A stretch of 64,000 nt of DNA from Symbiodinium sp. CCMP2592 (GCA_905221615.1 CAJNDT010003435.1:249437-313436); one strand, 5' to 3'. Shown: positions 33,621 through 45,714, numbered from the stretch's first letter. Numbers and translations: made by a program. The notes: generated by a model not told the origin, from the sequence alone.

Positions 33621-33712
33621 CTTACCGGTTAGTAGGGAATGGAGGAATGGGGTACAATTATAACTACTATTACTACCATTCTTCCATTCCCTAATTACTA
33701 AACAAAGGTAAG
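33621..33712. mobile_element. MITE-like foldback, family B copy 2
   Basis: CTTACC-GGTTAGTAGGGAATGG on the left, CCATTCCCTAATTACTAAAC and AAAGGTAAG on the right. A few substitutions and a small insertion lie in the right arm. Confidence 0.8.
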
Positions 33713-35407
33713 TTGATGCTTTAGGGCTTTGAGGGTTTGGGGCTTTGAGGGTGTAGGGTTTTGGGTGTAGAGTATGTAGGGTGTGTAGGTTGCATGCTCA
33801 TAGGGTGTGTGTGTGGCTAGTAATGCTACTCCCTTATACTGCTACCCTGCTCGCAGTGCCGCCGTGTGATTGTTGTCCATGTTCACAGGATGCATGCTTG
33901 TCGGACCATGGTCCATCAGGATTCCTTGTAAGGCTTACTTTAAGGAGGACGTATGTTAAGGACTACTACAGGGGCTAGAAAATGGGTTCCTATACATATG
34001 GGTTGCTCTCGGAAACCGGTTTTAGAGGATTTGGGGCTTGGGCTTGGAGCTTTAAAGGAACTTATGCTCACAGCGGAAGGGTTCGGAAACACTTCCAATA
34101 ATATGGGACTCAAACTGAAGCCCTAAAGCCCTAAACCCCAAAGCTCCAAACCCGAATGAACTAAGATCCCAAACCCTGAAGAACCGTAAATCATAAATGC
34201 CTTTTTGAAGCTCCAAATCCTTCATCCGCAAAGCCTAAACTAAACCCTGAACCGCTACAACACAAAGGCCTAAGCCCCGAATCCCGAACAAACAAAACCT
34301 CTTAAACCCCTACCAGCTTAACCCCACGTCCGCATGCCGTATGTCGATAGCCTTAATCCAAAACCCTGAACCGCTAGAACCAAACTTCAGCAACAACCAG
34401 ACCCGGATGACACCAAACCCCACAGAAGCCTTGACTACTATTATACTGCCATTGCTATGAGTATTGTTATAGAACCATCTAGGATCCCTTCCGGGAGTAT
34501 CTGCTCTCTGAGGTCGGCAGCACGGCCGTCAATGATGGGTAGCGCCCGGCCTGTGTTGCAACGGGAGCCCACGCCTACGGAGTTATCGCCCCTTGCACTG
34601 AAGGAAGATTGCAATGGTATAGCCTTACTGATACACAAGGAGCTGAGGAATCTAGCTTAGATTTTATGTTCATGATCCAAGGAATATTCCCTAGTTGAGG
34701 TGTAGAGGGTGAACGCATCCCCCTGTATGTGGCAGGGAGTGGCATCATGTTGCTGCCGCTGCCTCAGAGACAAAGCGTAGCGAAGGATTCGAAGGTGGCG
34801 TTTCTATACCGCAGATCTGACATGAAGGCCTCCTCAACCGAACAGCCATGCCAACAAGATTGACCCGGGCATGAAGCCATGATCACGGCACGTCTGAAAG
34901 GATCCCTGGCACGGCATGTGTATGTTCTGAGCCGAAGTGGGAAGTACAGAAAGCCAGGCGCCCCAACTAGACCCCGCGAAAGCCCTGTTAAGTCATAAGG
35001 GTTCAGGTGGCACCCTGATTTTCAAGGACGCTTACAGCAGCGCCTCCCTTTTGTAGCAGAGGCGGTCATCGAAGGCGGTCTCGTCTCGCTGTTTGTGGAC
35101 GGATGCCCCGACGGTGCTCAGCCTCAGAGTTTTTTGTTTTGGGGGTTCAGGGGGCCTCAGAGGGTTGTAAGGGGTTTTATGGGGTTGCAGGGTTGTTGGG
35201 GTTTGGGTGACGTTTGGGGGTTTCGAGCTTATGTTTTGAGGTTTTCTAAGGAACTCAGCATAGTACATGGAGAGCCTGCAGCCCGTGCCGAGGTGAGGCC
35301 ATTGCGTTGGAGGCTTGGGAATGATGACGATTGAGATATTATATCGCCTGGTGTGCCATCATGTTAAACTATCTTATGCTATGTTACGTAGACGACGCAG
35401 AGAGGAA

Positions 35408-35474
35408 GAGAAAGATCAGGTAAGGAGAGCAGAGAGAGAGGGAGAGAGAGAGCGAGAGAGACAGTGAGCGAGAT

Positions 35475-35524
<50 letters not shown>

Positions 35525-35568
35525 CGAGATAGAGAGAGAGGGAGAGAGAGAGAGCGAGAGAGACAGAG

Positions 35569-35618
<50 letters not shown>
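35408..35618 (+). repeat. (GA)n microsatellite
   Basis: About 210 bases of GAGAGA with occasional GACAGAGAGCGAGATA units, ending in a pure GA run. Ser/Leu frames on the minus strand are artefacts. Confidence 0.95.
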
Positions 35619-35621
<3 letters not shown>

Positions 35622-36204
35622 GTGCATCCCTTCACCAGACGGGCTGCTCCCGCGGGGGCATGCCCTCAAGCCTGGGGAAAGGAAAAAACGAGCGAACCTT
35701 CTCGCTTTGGAGACCTGTGTTTGCAGGTCCATGCTGCGCCGGGTCGACCGCTCTTGCAGGGCTGCTCAGTGAACCAAGGGCTGCGACTCTCTTGTGTTCC
35801 ATGACCCTGCCGCAAGGACAAAATCCAATACTCGTCTTTGTGGATAATCGTATACACTGAAAGTTACACCAGGAAAATTCCTGAAGCCCTAAACCCTTGC
35901 AGTACTTCCCAAGAAGAAAACAAAATGCTGAGGCTCGGGCCAGCAGAGGCGGAGATTGCATCGGGTGCTGGCGTGAAGGATGTGCAGGCAAAGACCGCGC
36001 CACTAGAAGGGCTTCTTACCCTAAACCTAAAACCCCTGAACCCGGACCCTAAGCCCTTCATGTGTTTTTAAGGGGTATCAGGGGTGTTTATAGCGGAACT
36101 GTTTGGGGTTTCTGCAAAGCTTTATCAGGTTTCGATGGGGTTTTGATATCAGGGCAAGGAGCAGACTCGGCTCTGGGTTTGCAGTTCAGGGTTGACGGTT
36201 TTGG

Positions 36205-36316
36205 CTAGGATGCCCAGTAGTACCCTTATTCCCTTTTTGTAGTCCTAGGTTCCTTATAAAGTTACCCAATACCAAAAAGAGAGGCCTTTTTATTCTTAGG
36301 TTAGTGGGTATCCTAG
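36205..36316. mobile_element. Foldback element, family G, diverged copy
   Basis: Ends CTAGGATGCCCA and TGGGTATCCTAG are inverted. The interior keeps TACCCTTATTCCCTTTTTGT and the CAAAAAGAG-CTTTTTATTC order of family G. Confidence 0.65.
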
Positions 36317-36417
36317 TTGGGCTTGAGGTGTCAGGTTGCAGATTTTGGCTTCGGAGTTCGAGGCTTTCGGGGGTTCCAGATGTTGGGTTCGTGTCTTCAG
36401 ATCATTCAGGCTCTTTG

Positions 36418-36509
36418 ACTTGCGTTCGGTTAGTAGGGAATGGAGGAATGGGGTACAATTATAACTACTATTACTACTATTCTTCCACTCCCTACTAACC
36501 AAAGGTAAG
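36418..36509. mobile_element. MITE-like foldback, family B copy 3
   Basis: GGTTAGTAGGGAATGGAGGA on the left; CTCCCTACTAACCAAAGGTA on the right; loop of ACTACTATTACTAC. Confidence 0.85.
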
Positions 36510-37369
36510 TTTGAGGGGTGGAGCAAGAGCCGATCATAGGATTTTAGGATTTTAGGGTTTAAGGGCACATCTCGAGAGATCGGCTGATGTGAGTTGACTC
36601 TTCTGGAGATTGTCATGTATTGAGGTGTCTTAATGTAAGGACCGATCACTCCACCTTAACCTTACCACCAAACGGTTTTATAAGCCTCTACTGAAGCAGC
36701 CCTAATAGATCCTTAAGCCGTAAGCCCTAAACCCCACACCTTGCCTAGACCCCAATGTAGCACCAAACTTTAAACTGTTTGCCTCAAATGCTAAACCCTA
36801 AACCCTAGACTCTAAACCCTACACCCCCAGAGGATTGGGCAGTCATCAAAAAAGTGGCTAAAAAAACAAAGCCCTAAACACCAACCCTATTTCGCGAGAC
36901 CTTCGGCGAGGCTTACGCGTTTGCCCTCACCCCTGAGCAGATCGAAGGTCTCGCGACTGGCAGCAAGGTGCGGACGTCTGGTAGAATCGCTACTGGTGGG
37001 GTTCCCTTAGTAGCTGAGTGGATACACTATACATTTTCTGGGATACAACTGAAAGTGTACACTTTTTGGGGCGTATGAACTCAGCAATTCGGGTTCCTGT
37101 TTAGGAACTTGATGCTTTAGAGCTCCGGGCCAAACCCCAGCGCTGTTTTAGTTGTCAAAGGGAGATATTCGGAGTACTTTCTACGCATTCTCTATGTATC
37201 TCTGTATCATCATTCCGTATCTTCTCTAGTTTTCGCAGTAGTTTCCCTGACTTCCTGTTGTGATCCTTCTTCGTCTGTTGCAAGAGGGCAGCGGGCTCCA
37301 AGCGCAAGAATCTGTCGAAGTGGTCTTTTTGGGTTGTCCTCAGAAGCTGCTCAACATTCAGAGCGTCAG

Positions 37370-37419
37370 TTTAGGGTTTAGGGTTTAGGGTTTGGGGTTT
37401 AGGGTTTAGGGTTTAGGGT
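37370..37419 (-). repeat. Telomere-like array, TTTAGGG strand
   Basis: Seven nearly perfect TTTAGGG heptamers. Confidence 0.9.
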
Positions 37420-37869
37420 CAGTGTCTCACCGAACCCTATACACCCGAAAGCCTGAGCCCTAAACTCAAAGCCCAAAGAAGAGAAGTCAGCAGCGAAAAT
37501 GTAGCTATGAGCAAGGGCTTAGGGTTGAGGGTTTAGAACCTTAAGCCCCAAACCCTAAGCCCTAAAACCCTAAACCAAGTTGCATCCCCGACCCTGGAGG
37601 TCCCGAGATTTGAGGAAGCTGCAGATCATGCAAAGGTAAGATCCGAACAAGCATGCTAAAGACGGAAGAAGAGATACACTAGTTTGTTGTCGTTACTTCC
37701 CTTATTATCATGTATGTTCGATCAGGAACTGCATCGCTACTCAGCCCCCCTCCCCCCCCGCATATCGAGCGGATCATCGATGTAAAATCGAACCTTTCCG
37801 ACAAGGACCTCGGAACCGGACTGTCCCTCTCGTTGATGCCAGAGCAGGTCGACGGCTCAGGGCGCCGGA

Positions 37870-37997
37870 TACTTGGAGGATCATGGGACTTAGGAAGTAA
37901 GGTTATAATTAAGTACCTTAGTTGGGGTTATAAGCAGTTATAAGTATAGTTACCCTAGCCATAACCTTACTTACTAAGTCCCATGATCCTCCAAGTA
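37870..37997. mobile_element. MITE-like foldback, family C copy 1
   Basis: 128 bp. TACTTGGAGGATCATGGGAC on the left and GTCCCATGATCCTCCAAGTA on the right form a perfect 20-bp inverted repeat. Inner sequence AAGGTTATAATTAAG is also partly palindromic. Confidence 0.88.
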
Positions 37998-38285
37998 GGG
38001 GGGAGGGGGAAGGGGAGGGGGGGGTGTTCGAAAGGAGGGTCCCCTGCAAGGTCGAGTCGAGTTGTTTCGGGAATCTATGAGGGTTTTGATCGAGCTCATA
38101 GGGCCTTGTAGGCTATTTGAAGGGTAGTGTAGGGCCTGCATGGTTTCGGGTGTTTTTTTTTTTTTTTTGTCCTCTAGGCTTTTTGATTGTTTAGGGCTCC
38201 CTTCACAGTACCTTACATTCTGCTACCACTAGAACATCAGCGGAACGAACAGGCAGCAGGCCCGCAAGTTGCCTAGCAAGCCAGG

Positions 38286-38402
38286 AAACCCCAAACCCTA
38301 AACTCTAAACCCAGAACTCCAAGCCTTAAACTCTAAACCCTAAACCCTAAACTCGAAACCCCAAACCCTAAACTCTAAACCCTGAACCCTAAACCCTAAG
38401 CC
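38286..38402 (+). repeat. Interstitial telomere-like array
   Basis: About 115 bases of CCCTAAA, CTCTAAA and CCCCAAA units. Confidence 0.88.
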
Positions 38403-38496
38403 CACGTGGTTTCATGCTTCCAGCACAGCGCGGTCTTCTCAGTGTGAACCTGCCAAGGTCACCGAATACCGGAATCTGAAGGCCCGTGGTCTAGTT

Positions 38497-38603
38497 CCCA
38501 GAGACTCCACTATCCCTTAATCAAGGAATACACCTTAAATTATAGTAGTGATAGTAGGATCCCTAATATGATTCCTCAATTTACGGATATTGGAGTCTCT
38601 GGG
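38497..38603. mobile_element. MITE-like foldback, family D copy 2
   Basis: CCCAGAGACTCCACTATCCC pairs with GGATATTGGAGTCTCTGGG, around an AT-rich interior containing GTAGGATCCCTAAT. Confidence 0.85.
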
Positions 38604-38864
38604 TTTCTGATATGTGAGTTTGTTGTGTCAAGCCAATGCTCCTCTGTCACGTTGCTTCTGGAGCTCATGCGAAGCAATGCCGCCTGATGTGTCTCAAGCG
38701 CTGGAGGCATGATTCCTGTTTCAATCCTTCCGTAGCTGAGATGTTTGCTTTATCGGGGCCATTGAAAATCTCAGAGCCGCAGCTTTGAGAATAGCAGCAT
38801 GCTCCGTCGAAGCGGCAGCAAGACATACGTAAGGTATCATCAGCCCTAAACCCTACACCCTTAT

Positions 38865-38971
38865 CCAAAGGGTCCAAAGTACCGATATAGTAGAATGTAG
38901 GGTTTCCGAATTAGGAATTACTGTTATGACTTAGGGAAGTATCCCCCATAACAGTTCATAGGACCCTTTGG
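38865..38971. repeat. Foldback with CCAAAGGGTCC arms
   Basis: The 11-bp ends CCAAAGGGTCC and GGACCCTTTGG are perfect inverted repeats. Inner parts pair weakly (ACTGTTATG and CATAACAGT). Possibly a distant relative of the element at 47572-47706. Confidence 0.55.
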
Positions 38972-39151
38972 GTTATCACTTTACATAGCTTCAGCACACG
39001 TCGGATAGCCTCGTCTGCCCGGCCTTTCCAATGGTGCGCTGCTCAGGGTGTCATTCTGCGGTTTAGGTTTTGAGGGTTTTGGGCTTTCGGATTTTTGGGT
39101 TAAGGGCAGTTAGGGGTTCAGGTTAGGGGATTGAGGGTTTTGGGCTGTTCA

Positions 39152-39252
39152 TGTAGGGGCCTAAATAATTACCAATACTATTTTTGGGGTTCTTTATTCT
39201 GAATATAGTATAATGGGCCGCAAAACGCTATTCTAATTGAGGCCCCTATATT
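39152..39252. mobile_element. Foldback element, family F copy (best example)
   Basis: TAGGGGCCTAAATAATTACC on the left and CTAATTGAGGCCCCTA on the right. The centre has CTTTATTCTGAATATAG and TATAATGGGCC. Confidence 0.75.
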
Positions 39253-40507
39253 ATATAGTTTTGAGCCTGGGTCAAAGCGCCTTTGACTCCAGAGTCATGG
39301 GGTCGGTGGATGCATTATTCCCAAGATCACCAACTCTGAAGATAGTGTACTAGCAGCACAAGCTTCGGGGAGTACAACTTTGTCGCTGACAGCTTTGGGA
39401 TAAAATTTTGCAGCATATTCAGTCCTCCTTGATCTTGACCGATTGTCTTGTGATTGTCGTTGCCCGCGTCGCCAGCGATGCTGCTGTCTCCGAGGCGTGC
39501 CCTTTGTGCTTCATCCCACCAGCAGTTGCGTCCTTACTTCACAGCTCGACGCGGCCGGCATTCCACGGACATGCGTCCTAACTCGTCGAAGCTGTTGTTT
39601 ATGCGTGCTGTCGTGTTGGCATGTCATCTGCGCTGGACAAAACATGCCCCGACTCTAGAATCTAGACAACTGCAGTACAGTTACAGGATGACATTGTCTA
39701 CAAGAATGCTGCGTTCTGATTCATACAAGATTGTTACATAGAAACTTGTACAGCCTGATAAGATACTAGAAAGGTAACGCAGGTAGGGTCACCCGCAGCA
39801 CTTGTTGCTTGGCTGGAGCAAGGTCGCTGGCTTGTGGGGTTCAGCCGCAATGCTGGCAGGAGCCGGAAAGGTCAAGGAGGAGACTGGAGGGACTTTGTCA
39901 TCTTATTTTGTCTATATGATGACTTCTTTGTAAGTCTAGTTTGACTAAACTGTACCTATACCACGACTATATTTACCTACTATTCAGCAGTACACCTTGC
40001 TGAACGAGGATTGTCGCCACGGCTCCAGTGCATATCATATCCCCATGGTTCCATCCTCTGCAAGCCGGTTTTTGCATGCAGCTCGAAACTGAACCGAACC
40101 CCAAACCGTAAGCCCTAAACCACAGCAGCATCGGAGTGCAAGCGAAAAGGACAACGACGCGTGCTGCGAGTGCTCGTCGCAGGCAAGCTCCAGCAGCTCA
40201 GGCTCCCGCAGACAAGCCAAGGGTTGGCAGTGTAGAGGTTTGTCACTGTTACCGTTATTGTCATTATTTATATTGTTGTTCATATTCAATAGTGTTGACT
40301 AAATTTGTATTATTCATACTGTTGTTCATACTAGTCAATAGTGTTGACTAATTTTTGTTGTTAATATTTTTCTTTATACTGTTGTTATTATCATATTGTT
40401 AGAATTATGGAGAGTACTATTGCCGGTGGGACCTGGGGGATCGGGGTTCGTCGCGGCAATGTGCAGAAGGTTGCATCTCCGACTCTCATTGTCACGAAAG
40501 AGGCTCC

Positions 40508-40614
40508 TGGGAGTTTCCGAAGATAGGGGACCCTTATGTAGCACCCCCAAATAGTAGGACCCTTATTATAAGGACCCCCTAAATAACATACCCCTGTTTT
40601 CGGAAACTCCCACA
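40508..40614. mobile_element. Foldback element, family I copy 2
   Basis: GGGAGTTTCCGAAGATAGGG pairs with CCCCTGTTTTCGGAAACTCCC (arm sequence shared with 45611-45714). The loop contains TAGGACCCTTATTATAAGGA, itself a small palindrome. Confidence 0.8.
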
Positions 40615-40664
40615 TTGAGCTCGGCATGGCAAGGGATGGCCCCCCCGCGCTGTAGCAAGTAATG

Positions 40665-40760
40665 CAGGGGCCTTATACATTGATTAGAATAAGGTTTGTG
40701 GGTTCCGCATTATAGTTACAGTATAATATACCCCAAAGCCTCTTCTTGGTTGTTAAGGCC
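40665..40760. mobile_element. Foldback element, family F, reverse orientation
   Basis: AGGGGCCTTATACATTGATT, then GGGTTCCGCATTATAGTTAC, then GGTTGTTAAGGCC. Diverged arms. Confidence 0.5.
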
Positions 40761-40881
40761 ACCACAGTAATAAGCCTCTGCTTAGCAAAACCTTCGTGCT
40801 TCGTGCGTGGAAGCAATGCTACGCCATTTTCCGACGGTTTTCTCAGTTTCCTCGGACACCTGGCTGCCTGATGTTCAGAGT

Positions 40882-41005
40882 TACTTAAAGGATCATGGGA
40901 CTTAGTAACTAGGGTTATAATTAAGGTAACTGTACTTAGAAGTACTTCTAACCCCAATTAAGGTACTTATAACCCTACTTACTAAGTCCCATGATCCTCC
41001 AAGTA
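40882..41005. mobile_element. MITE-like foldback, family C copy 2
   Basis: TACTTAAAGGATCATGGGAC on the left and GTCCCATGATCCTCCAAGTA on the right, with inner TTATAATTAAGGTAACT and AGGTACTTATAACCC pairing as a second stem. Confidence 0.85.
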
Positions 41006-41698
41006 CTACAGGTGTTTAAGGATTTCCTCCTGGCCTAAAGACTCTGAACTCCAAATCCAAAACCCTAAATCCACACGCCTAAAGCCCCCAACCACAGACA
41101 AACCCTAAACCCTAAGCCCACAAACCCTAAACAATCAGGGCTCCCGTTCCGCAACGGCGCCGCGCTACTGGGGCTTGGCGGGGCTCTCCCACTGGCGTCT
41201 CGACGGCCTCGGGTTTGGGGTTTGAGGTTTAGGTTTTCCCATTTTAGAGTTTAGCAGTCTATAGGGGCTTTGGGGTTTTGGGTTTGGGGTCTAAGGTTTT
41301 GGGTCTTTAGAGCTTATGTGCTTCAGGAAGTTTTTTTTTTTTTTTTACGGGTGTATGGTCCGGGGGTTTACGGCGTGAACCAGAGTTCAGGGCTTAGGGG
41401 TTTGGGTCTCTAGGCTGTGCTAAGATTGGGGAGAGTGAGGCAAAGGTATCAAGCATGTTTTGGAGAATGAAGGGGGCCTAACAGACCCAGAGTAGTAGGG
41501 CCTTCATTTTAGAGATCTGTGTTTCAGGTTTTGGGTTTTGGGATCTAGGGGTTTAGGGGTTTAGGGGTTGGGGTGTAGGGGTTTAGGGCTTAGGGGTTTA
41601 GGTTTTAGAGTCCCAGCATCAAGCCCGCTCAGGCTTACCTCGGCTTCAGGCGCTGGCCACGACATCCGACGACAGCAGTCAGAGTCCTAGATCCTCTC

Positions 41699-41811
41699 CT
41701 AGGACCCAGAGTAGGCCCTTATTCCCTTTTTGTTAGGGTTTAGGTTCTCTTATAACACCCTTTAACCCAAAAAGGGCACCCTTTTTTCTCCTAGGTTACT
41801 CTTGGGTCTAG
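41699..41811. mobile_element. MITE-like foldback, family G copy 1
   Basis: GACCCAGAGTAGGCCCTTAT on the left, CCTAGGTTACTCTTGGGTC on the right. The middle has CCCTTTTTG paired with CAAAAAGGG. At least three related copies exist. Confidence 0.8.
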
Positions 41812-41905
41812 TCTCACTTGTTGAGGGTTTGGGGGCGGAGATGAGAGGAAGGGAGAAGAGTGACCCAAAGGTCCTGAGCCGTCAAACCCCCAACATCCAA
41901 TTAAA

Positions 41906-41996
41906 CTTACCTTTGGTTAGTAGGGAATGGAAGAAGGGGGTACAAAGATAACTACTATGACTACCATTCTTCCATTCCCTACTAACCAAAGGTAAG
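41906..41996. mobile_element. MITE-like foldback, family B copy 4
   Basis: CTTACCTTTGGTTAGTAGGG and CCCTACTAACCAAAGGTAAG are perfect 20-bp inverted repeats. Confidence 0.88.
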
Positions 41997-43358
41997 TGAG
42001 AGGATTCCGTTATATACTGGACTACCATGTTGCACCCCAGAACCCGATTCTGTTTGCTCAGGACCCAAGGAATCTTATTGGACAGGTTTTCGTACCCTAA
42101 GCTCCTATACCCCCAACCCTCAAAGCCTAAACCCCAAAGACCCCAAAGCGTGCCCGAGTTTTTCGATTGCTGCAAAGAGGTCGCGGCCCTGTCGGCGAGC
42201 TCTTTGGCTCTTGGACTCTGCATGGCCCAGCTGGCCTCCCCGGAGGCCTTCAAGCTTTGGGGTTTTGGGGGGAGTTTGAACCCAACAGCATGAAAAAGAA
42301 GGGTGATAAGAGGCTTTAGGTAGTTCAAGATGGGTTCCAGGGGGTTCTGAAGAGGCGAAAACCAGGCGCCCAAGTTCGACGGATTGACATCCGACATCTG
42401 CATCCTCCGACAGAGTTTCCGTGATATGTCGATCATGTTTGGCTTCATTTCAGCATCATGAATCATGTGTGGTAGTTTCCGAAGAAAGCGGCTCCTCATG
42501 TACCATAGGATCCTTACAAAAGTACCCGAAGAAAAGGATGAAACTCCCTAAACCCTAAACCGTTGCAGGTGCTCCGGCTGCCGAAGTCTACCGAGCGAGC
42601 TGCGCTGTTAAACTAACCCCGGCATCCGCGAAAAAGTCTCTTAGTGATGGGTCTTTAGGGTTTAGGGTGTAGTTGAAGGGTTCGGTGTTTCAGGGCTTGC
42701 GCTTTTTTTAGGTTTTCGGTGGTTGTCAAGACCGCAGTAGAATAAGCAGTGACTGCTTTCCGAAATTATGCTTTGAGCCTGACTGTGTGCCAGCTTTGCA
42801 AGGGGTTTATGAGGGTTCTCAGGATAAGCAAGGGCGTTGCAAGGGTTCTACAAGGGCTTCATATATACTGGGCGATACATCAGTGACATCGGGTTGCAGC
42901 CGTCACAAGTTCGGGGAGCCGGTTCATTGGTACATCTGGTTCATGCCAGCCATGTGCCTCTAGTGCTTGGGCTTGTTGGATCGCACCTCTAGCGTTTCAC
43001 AATGAAGTGCCCAAAGTAGGTAAAACCTGAAGAACCCTAATTCACTCAACCCCGAACCACTGAACCCCTTTGAAGCCAGAAAAGCCTTAAACTTTAAACA
43101 CCCAGCCCTAAAACCTGAACCACAAAGCCCTACACTCAAACCCCGCCAAGTTTCAGTCATCTTTTCTACTAGCAAGGGGCAAGTCGAGCTCTCTGGGTCC
43201 CTCAACCCTAAGCCCCTGTACATAAATCCTGCGCCTAAACACTTTACGCCCGGACCTGGAGAAAAGGCCACTACATAAAGCAAAAACAAGACACTTTGAC
43301 CCACAACCGCACGGCAGGCAGAGAACGGGGCAGATGATGAGGGCCTGGAAGGCTGCTT

Positions 43359-43615
43359 CGGTGGATGATATAAATCCTGCATTACCCATAATAAAGAATA
43401 TACCATTATTCCCACAGTTTAGCGTCCTTAGGGTACCCATAATAAGGAATATACCACAATTCCCACAGTTTAGCGTCCTTAGGGTACCCATAATAAGGAA
43501 TATACCACAATTCCCATAGTTTAGGGTCCTTAAGGTACCCATAATAAGGAATATACCATAATTCCTATAGTTTAGCGTCCTTAAGGTAATGCAGGATTTA
43601 TATCATCAACCGTTA
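43359..43615. mobile_element. Family A MITE with interior amplified to four 51-bp tandem units
   Basis: The usual family A arms (GGATGATATAAATCCTGC on the left, GCAGGATTTATATCATCAAC on the right) flank four tandem copies of the interior, each about 51 bp and beginning ACCCATAATAAGGAATATAC. Ordinary copies have a single interior and are 105 bp long. The units differ by a few substitutions (for example CACAGTTTAGCG versus CATAGTTTAGGG). Confidence 0.88.
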
Positions 43616-43695
43616 GACCTAAACTGTCGACTTTGGGTTTAGTCGAGAGGCTTCAATAGGAAGAGTGGGGCCCTATGAGGATTCGATTAGAATCT

Positions 43696-43820
43696 AGGAA
43701 TCATTAGAACTAAGGGTTATAAGAATCATTAGAACTGAGGGTTATAAGAATCATTAGAACTGAGGGTTATAAGAATCATTAGCACTAAGGGTTATAAGAA
43801 TCATTAGCACTAAGGGTTAT
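43696..43820 (+). repeat. 25-bp tandem repeat x 5
   Basis: Five consecutive 25-bp units containing AATCATTAGAACTGAGGG and ending GTTAT. The first differs in two positions, and the last two have AGCACTAAGG. Located about 80 bp after the amplified family A element. Confidence 0.92.
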
Positions 43821-44000
43821 GGGGTGTGGGTTATGGTCATGCGGGGGCTTCAGGTTGCATGATATACCCCTATATTGGGACGATTAGGGGGCAGTATTCT
43901 TACGAAGTATTCAGCCTTCTATGTTCGAGCTCTGTAAAAGAAGCTGTTAGGGTTTGAGGTTTGAAGGGTTCAGGGTTACGGAAGTTCAATGGTTTAGGGA

Positions 44001-44113
44001 TGCTTGGAGATTCAGGGGTAGTTATACGTGGGGTGATAAGTCCCCTAATATGCGTTAGAAGTATAGATACCCTACTTATAACCCTACTGATAACTACCCC
44101 TGAACCTCCAAGT
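44001..44113. mobile_element. Foldback element, family C-related, diverged
   Basis: GCTTGGAGATTCAGGGGTAG and CTACCCCTGAACCTCCAAG are inverted repeats. The layout and ends (CTTGGAG/CTCCAAG) match family C, but the arm interior differs. Confidence 0.65.
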
Positions 44114-45399
44114 GAGGCTTTCAGGATTTCGCTTGGATGTTTCAGGGAAGCCTCTGCCGGGTTTGAGCGGCTTCGCGTTGTGGGTTTTCTGATGTGCGGG
44201 GTTTTTTGGGGGGATCCAGGAACCTACTGTTTTAGTGGTTAGACCCTCTAATTAAGGGGTCAGAACCTGCTATTTTGTTGGGTTTGGGGATCCAGGTCGG
44301 TGCTAAGGTTTACAGTTCCAGTGGTTTCAGGGCCCTCTAATGTACAGTAGAGGTTCAGAGGCAAGGGCCCAGGGTCCCCGGGGTGTTGCGGCCTCGGGGA
44401 AGAATATCGCTGAACTCATCCGGGGCTTCTTACGTGGCGCGGCTTAACAAAGGAGATTTCTTAAGCCTGAATCCCTTACAAAACCTACAAGGCTTGAGAA
44501 ATTGCTGCATAATTTTAAGAAGGTGTTGTAACAGCTTGTAGAGCCCTTACAAAGCCCTGAGCAAACCTAGAAAGCTTATAATGACCCTAAACCCTGAAGC
44601 CCTAAACCCATCCCGAAAACCTGAACCTCCCGAGCTTGTGTCAGCTGCGCGGTCCCTGCTCGCGTCTGCTGGGCTGGGCGATCGCCTCGGCCGCGCTTTC
44701 CAGCAGGAGGCAGTTTAGGGTTTGGGGCTTTTTTTAGGTTTTTTCAGGGTTTCGAAGGGATAGGGTTTAGGGGTTTAGGGTTTAGGGTTTCGAAGGATTT
44801 TTCAGGCTGTTTCGGTTTCAGGTACCGTAAACGCTACCAGAAGCCCGAATTAAACCGTGAACCCAGACCCTAGAGCCCTGTTAATGCCCTGGCGATATTG
44901 CTTGCCGTCACGCAGAAGCTGGAAACAAAAGCAACGCATGGTGCGTGTTGCTTTAGAAAACGAGCCATGCGGGGTTATGACGGTCAATGCGGCTTTATGA
45001 GGGTTTGACAGGCCGCTAACCAGCAAAATCGATCACGATGAGAGTTTTGGTCTTTCCGATCCAAGCCAAAAGCTGCGCCTTGCTGGAAAGTCTTTTTGCA
45101 GGGAGTGCCTTAAGCCCCAACCCCTTTGGCAGTGTTGTGCTTACCTAAAAACCCAAAAGTCTGTAAAATAATGGCCCAATACCGAATAACAAAAAATCTT
45201 ATACATACACTTGCGGTCCAGGTTCTATCGATATGATGTTGACTACTGTCATCAGTTTTGCGAATATAGCCGGAATGATAGCGACGCTCTAGCTAGCAGT
45301 GTCTACTCATACTTATCAAGCCCTAAACCCTGAACCCTGAACCCTACATCATGTCCGACACTCTCCTACATTGTCCATTGCTAGCCGCCCAGCCGGGTT

Positions 45400-45480
45400 G
45401 TATGTAGGATAACTGTTGTTCTAACCCCATATTAGGGGACTTATAACCCCATCTAGAAGTACCCACGAACCTCGAAGTAC
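45400..45480. repeat. Partial family C-related element
   Basis: TAGGATAACTGTTGTTCTAA and AGAAGTACCCACGAACCTCG resemble the inner and right parts of family C, without a good left arm. Confidence 0.35.
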
Positions 45481-45610
45481 CTTTGGCAGGTGGTTCTGGA
45501 TCTTTTCGATGATCTGATGACCTATGCCGAGGCCAGACCTGTTCATGCCATTCTCAGCACCTTAGCCGTAGGGTGGAGTAGGTAGTCTTTATAACTGTTT
45601 CGGGGTGTTA

Positions 45611-45714
45611 GGGGAGTTTCCGAAAATCGGGGAGCCGAATATAGCACCCTAAAAAGTGGGATCCTTATTCCAAGGACCCCAAATTAAGGTACCCGTGATT
45701 CTCGGAAACTCCAA
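45611..45714. mobile_element. Foldback element, family I copy 3
   Basis: GGGGAGTTTCCGAAAATCGG pairs with GATTCTCGGAAACTCC. The loop contains GGATCCTTATTCCAAGGACC. Confidence 0.75.

Noticed and set aside
36304-36498. Similar short peptides (LVGNGGMGY) at 28270-28539 and 36304-36498
   Set aside because: The similarity comes from the family B foldback element, not from a conserved protein.
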